Origin: Paenalcaligenes suwonensis
GTDB lineage: Bacteria > Pseudomonadota > Gammaproteobacteria > Burkholderiales > Burkholderiaceae_B
Assembly: GCF_011290505.1 (NCBI RefSeq)
Contig: NZ_JAANPV010000006.1
Location: 1 to 64,000, forward strand
Length of the DNA: 64,000 bases
Reading direction: 5' to 3'
Of this stretch, positions 62,025 to 64,000 are shown in pieces; positions within the stretch are counted from its first letter, which is position 1; each line of letters opens with the position of its first letter. A program made the position numbers and the translations under genes. The notes under the pieces were generated by a model that was not told the DNA's origin, did no database searches, and saw only the letters and a list, made by a program, of their open reading frames with translations.

Positions 62025-62052
62025 GTACGAAGCAAGCTTGATTGCTTCGTAC
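62025..62052 (+). repeat. Intercistronic hairpin between the receptor and permease genes
   Basis: A perfect 11-bp stem, GTACGAAGCAA/TTGCTTCGTAC, with a six-base loop. In Salmonella a REP element sits between hisJ and hisQ at the same place, raising receptor levels relative to the membrane parts; the present hairpin is not a REP sequence but may act alike. Confidence 0.7.
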
Positions 62053-62069
62053 CTAGTGCGATCTTTTTT

Positions 62070-62765
62070 ATGTACCTGATGGGCTATGGTCCCCAGCTGC
62101 TGGCAGGCACGCTGGAAACCATCCAATTAGCCGTTCTGTCTTTGGCGGTTTCTCTTGTGCTTGGACTGGGCGCGGCAAGTTGCAAGTTATTTGCACCTAG
62201 CCGCCTTTTGCGTTTTAGCGCCGCAGTCTATACCACCGTCATACGCGGCATTCCTGATCTAGTATTATTGCTGCTGATTTTCTTCAGCTTGCAGCTTTAC
62301 CTAAACGATCTGACAGACGCTTTATCGTTACCCTATATAGATATAGAGCCCTTCAGTGCGGGTGTAGCCACGCTAGGCTTCATCTATGGCGCGTACTTTA
62401 CCGAGACCTTTAGAGGCGCTTTTATGGCGGTTCCTCGTGGGCAACTCGAAGCTGGCATTGCCTACGGCATGTCACGCTGGCAAGTATTTAGCCGTGTTCT
62501 CTTTCCACAAATGATGCGTCACGCACTACCTGGCCTAGAAAATAACTGGCTAGTACTGCTTAAAGCTACGGCGTTGGTGTCACTGATTGGCTTGAACGAT
62601 TTAGTCAAAGTTGCCCAGAATGCAGGGAACGTGACCTTCCATATGTTCCTGTTCATTTCCATCACAGGGCTCATTTATCTCGCGCTCACTACCTTATCTA
62701 ACAGTGTGTTTTATTTCCTCAATCGCCGCTACTCTGTAGGCATTAAAAAGGCAGAGCTATGGTAA
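62070..62765 (+). CDS. Basic amino-acid ABC transporter permease (HisQ type)
   Basis: 231-residue permease with five or six membrane segments and the HisQ motif LEAGIAYGMSRWQVFSRVLFP for contact with the ATPase. No Shine-Dalgarno before the ATG; it follows a T-rich stretch. Overlaps the next gene by seven bases. Confidence 0.85.
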   Translation: MYLMGYGPQLLAGTLETIQLAVLSLAVSLVLGLGAASCKLFAPSRLLRFSAAVYTTVIRGIPDLVLLLLIFFSLQLYLNDLTDALSLPYIDIEPFSAGVATLGFIYGAYFTETFRGAFMAVPRGQLEAGIAYGMSRWQVFSRVLFPQMMRHALPGLENNWLVLLKATALVSLIGLNDLVKVAQNAGNVTFHMFLFISITGLIYLALTTLSNSVFYFLNRRYSVGIKKAELW

Positions 62766-63472
62766 CGGTGATTGAAGAATTCTGGCGCGCCTACCTCTAT
62801 AGCAACCACGGACAGTGGTCTGGCCTAGCCGTCACATTGTGGCTGCTGGTGTTATCGCTATTCTTTGGCTTTATCTTATCGATTTTTACCGCGATAGGAC
62901 GTAACTCTGCCCGCTGGTACATTTCCAAGCCCATCTGGCTATTCTCTTATGTATTTAGAGGCACACCGTTATACGTACAGATACTGTTCATTTACGGCGG
63001 CCTATATGGGTTAGACTTCATCAAAGAAACACCCAACCTGGCGGCTTTTTTCCAAAGCGGCTTTAACTGCATGGTGTTGGCCTTGGTGCTGAACAACGTC
63101 GCCTACACAACAGAAATTTTTGCGGGTGCCATCCGAGCCACGCCTGCTGGCGAAATAGACGCTGCACGCGCTTATGGCATGACACGCCCCACCATGTACC
63201 GACGCGTGATCCTTCCCTCCGCACTACGCCGTGCCTTGCCTGCCTACAGCAACGAAGTCATCTTGATGCTGCATGCCACCTCGTTGGCCTTTACTGCCAC
63301 TGTGCCGGATATATTAAAGATTGCTAGGGACGCCAACTCGGCCACCTATGAAACCTTTGCCTCATACGGTTTAGCGGCCTTGCTGTATTTAGCTATTACC
63401 GTCGTACTAGTAGGCGGATTCCGCATCATTGAAAAACGTACACTTTCATCTCTGCAACCCCTGAAGCCTTAG
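62759..63472 (+). CDS. Basic amino-acid ABC transporter permease (HisM type)
   Basis: 237-residue partner permease; coupling motif IDAARAYGMTRPTMYRRVILP. With the previous gene it forms the membrane channel. Ends two bases before the ATPase gene. Confidence 0.85.
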   Translation: MVTVIEEFWRAYLYSNHGQWSGLAVTLWLLVLSLFFGFILSIFTAIGRNSARWYISKPIWLFSYVFRGTPLYVQILFIYGGLYGLDFIKETPNLAAFFQSGFNCMVLALVLNNVAYTTEIFAGAIRATPAGEIDAARAYGMTRPTMYRRVILPSALRRALPAYSNEVILMLHATSLAFTATVPDILKIARDANSATYETFASYGLAALLYLAITVVLVGGFRIIEKRTLSSLQPLKP

Positions 63473-63474
63473 TC

Positions 63475-64000
63475 ATGCAAAAACTGCAAGTTAAAAACAT
63501 TCATAAAGCCTATGGGCAGAATCAAGTGCTCAAAGGTGTCTCTCTGGATGCTAATGCAGGCGATGTCACGTGCATTATCGGCTCCAGCGGCTCAGGTAAA
63601 AGTACCTTTTTACGCTGCATTAACTTTCTGGAAATTCCAGATCAAGGTAGCGTGCAACTCAACGACCAAGTCATACATGCCGTCACCAAAGACAATGGCA
63701 CTACCCGTGTATCCGACTTGAAAATGCTACGTGATATGCGTACACGCCTAACCATGGTGTTTCAGCACTTCAATCTGTGGGGCCACATGAACGTTCTACA
63801 AAACGTCATGGAAGCACCTACCCACGTATTGAAAGTGTCTAAAAAAGAAGCCATGGAGCGTGCACGTCATTACCTGAACAAAGTAGGCTTACCTACCAGT
63901 ATCGAGCAACAGTACCCTGCCCATTTATCCGGTGGTCAGCAACAGCGTGTTGCCATCGCTCGTGCCTTGGCCATGGAACCTGAGGTCATGCTGTTTGACG
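63475..64000 (+). CDS. Basic amino-acid ABC transporter ATP-binding protein (HisP type), partial
   Basis: Starts MQKLQVKNIHKAYGQNQVL and contains Walker A GSSGSGKST (about 39-47) and signature LSGGQQQRVAIARAL; the window ends inside Walker B (VMLFD). About 175 residues are visible. It powers the importer encoded just upstream. Confidence 0.9.
   Translation, partial: MQKLQVKNIHKAYGQNQVLKGVSLDANAGDVTCIIGSSGSGKSTFLRCINFLEIPDQGSVQLNDQVIHAVTKDNGTTRVSDLKMLRDMRTRLTMVFQHFNLWGHMNVLQNVMEAPTHVLKVSKKEAMERARHYLNKVGLPTSIEQQYPAHLSGGQQQRVAIARALAMEPEVMLFD

Overview
The window is a chromosomal segment of a Gram-negative betaproteobacterium, most likely Burkholderiales of the Alcaligenaceae type. The evidence is the order xseB-ispA-dxs-folE2, the block rpsF-priB-rpsR-rplI-dnaB, the alaC-hom-thrC threonine operon, LPS genes (msbA, a WaaF-type heptosyltransferase, a Kdo kinase) and a hopanoid-type squalene module hpnCDE. 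Base composition is near 50% G+C by eye, lower than in Bordetella. I do not assign a genus.

Layout. (1) 1-5640: a ribosomal RNA operon on the minus strand (16S, tRNA-Ile, tRNA-Ala, 23S; the 5S gene lies beyond position 1), with pairing processing stems, boxA-like sites and two tandem promoters. (2) 5640-6457: a gene-free stretch with a cluster of CTATCTATATATAG-like palindromes. (3) 6458-17716: RNase G, a small lipoprotein gene with an apparent frameshift in its signal peptide, and envelope genes (msbA, waaF-type, an ElyC/SanA-type protein, a glycosyltransferase and a deacetylase) linked to dnaE. (4) 17749-25400: hrpA, argA, the iron-trafficking protein yggX and a divergent LysR regulator/YeiH exporter pair. 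(5) 25400-26170: a gene-free stretch with two inverted copies of a hairpin with a conserved loop. (6) 26173-35751: a minus-strand run of phoU, rpiA, an ArsC/Spx-like protein, the putrescine importer potFGHI, kdkA, a TauE-type exporter, radA and an SDR oxidoreductase. (7) 35852-38899: hpnCDE. (8) 38953-48465: ridA, the threonine operon, a small Mth938-type protein, bcp, a PIN-PhoH ATPase, pdxA and dnaB. (9) 48491-55513: the S6-PriB-S18-L9 operon, folE2, the isoprenoid block dxs-ispA-xseB and a sulfurtransferase. (10) 55522-64000: an EamA transporter, htpX, polA, a LOG-family protein and a basic amino-acid ABC importer cut by the window end.

How the genes connect. dxs and ispA make the farnesyl diphosphate that HpnC/D/E convert to squalene. 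MsbA, the heptosyltransferase, KdkA and the sugar-modifying enzymes build and export LPS. DnaE, DnaB, PriB, PolA, RadA and HrpA are replication, repair and RNA-processing housekeeping genes.

I find no prophage, insertion sequence, CRISPR array, toxin-antitoxin pair or defence island. The most unusual signals are small: the disrupted lipoprotein signal peptide (7933-8348), the inverted hairpin pair (25553-25920), the palindrome cluster upstream of RNase G (6033-6352), and the polA/LOG divergent genes whose start codons share one CATG. I see no convincing new multi-gene system.
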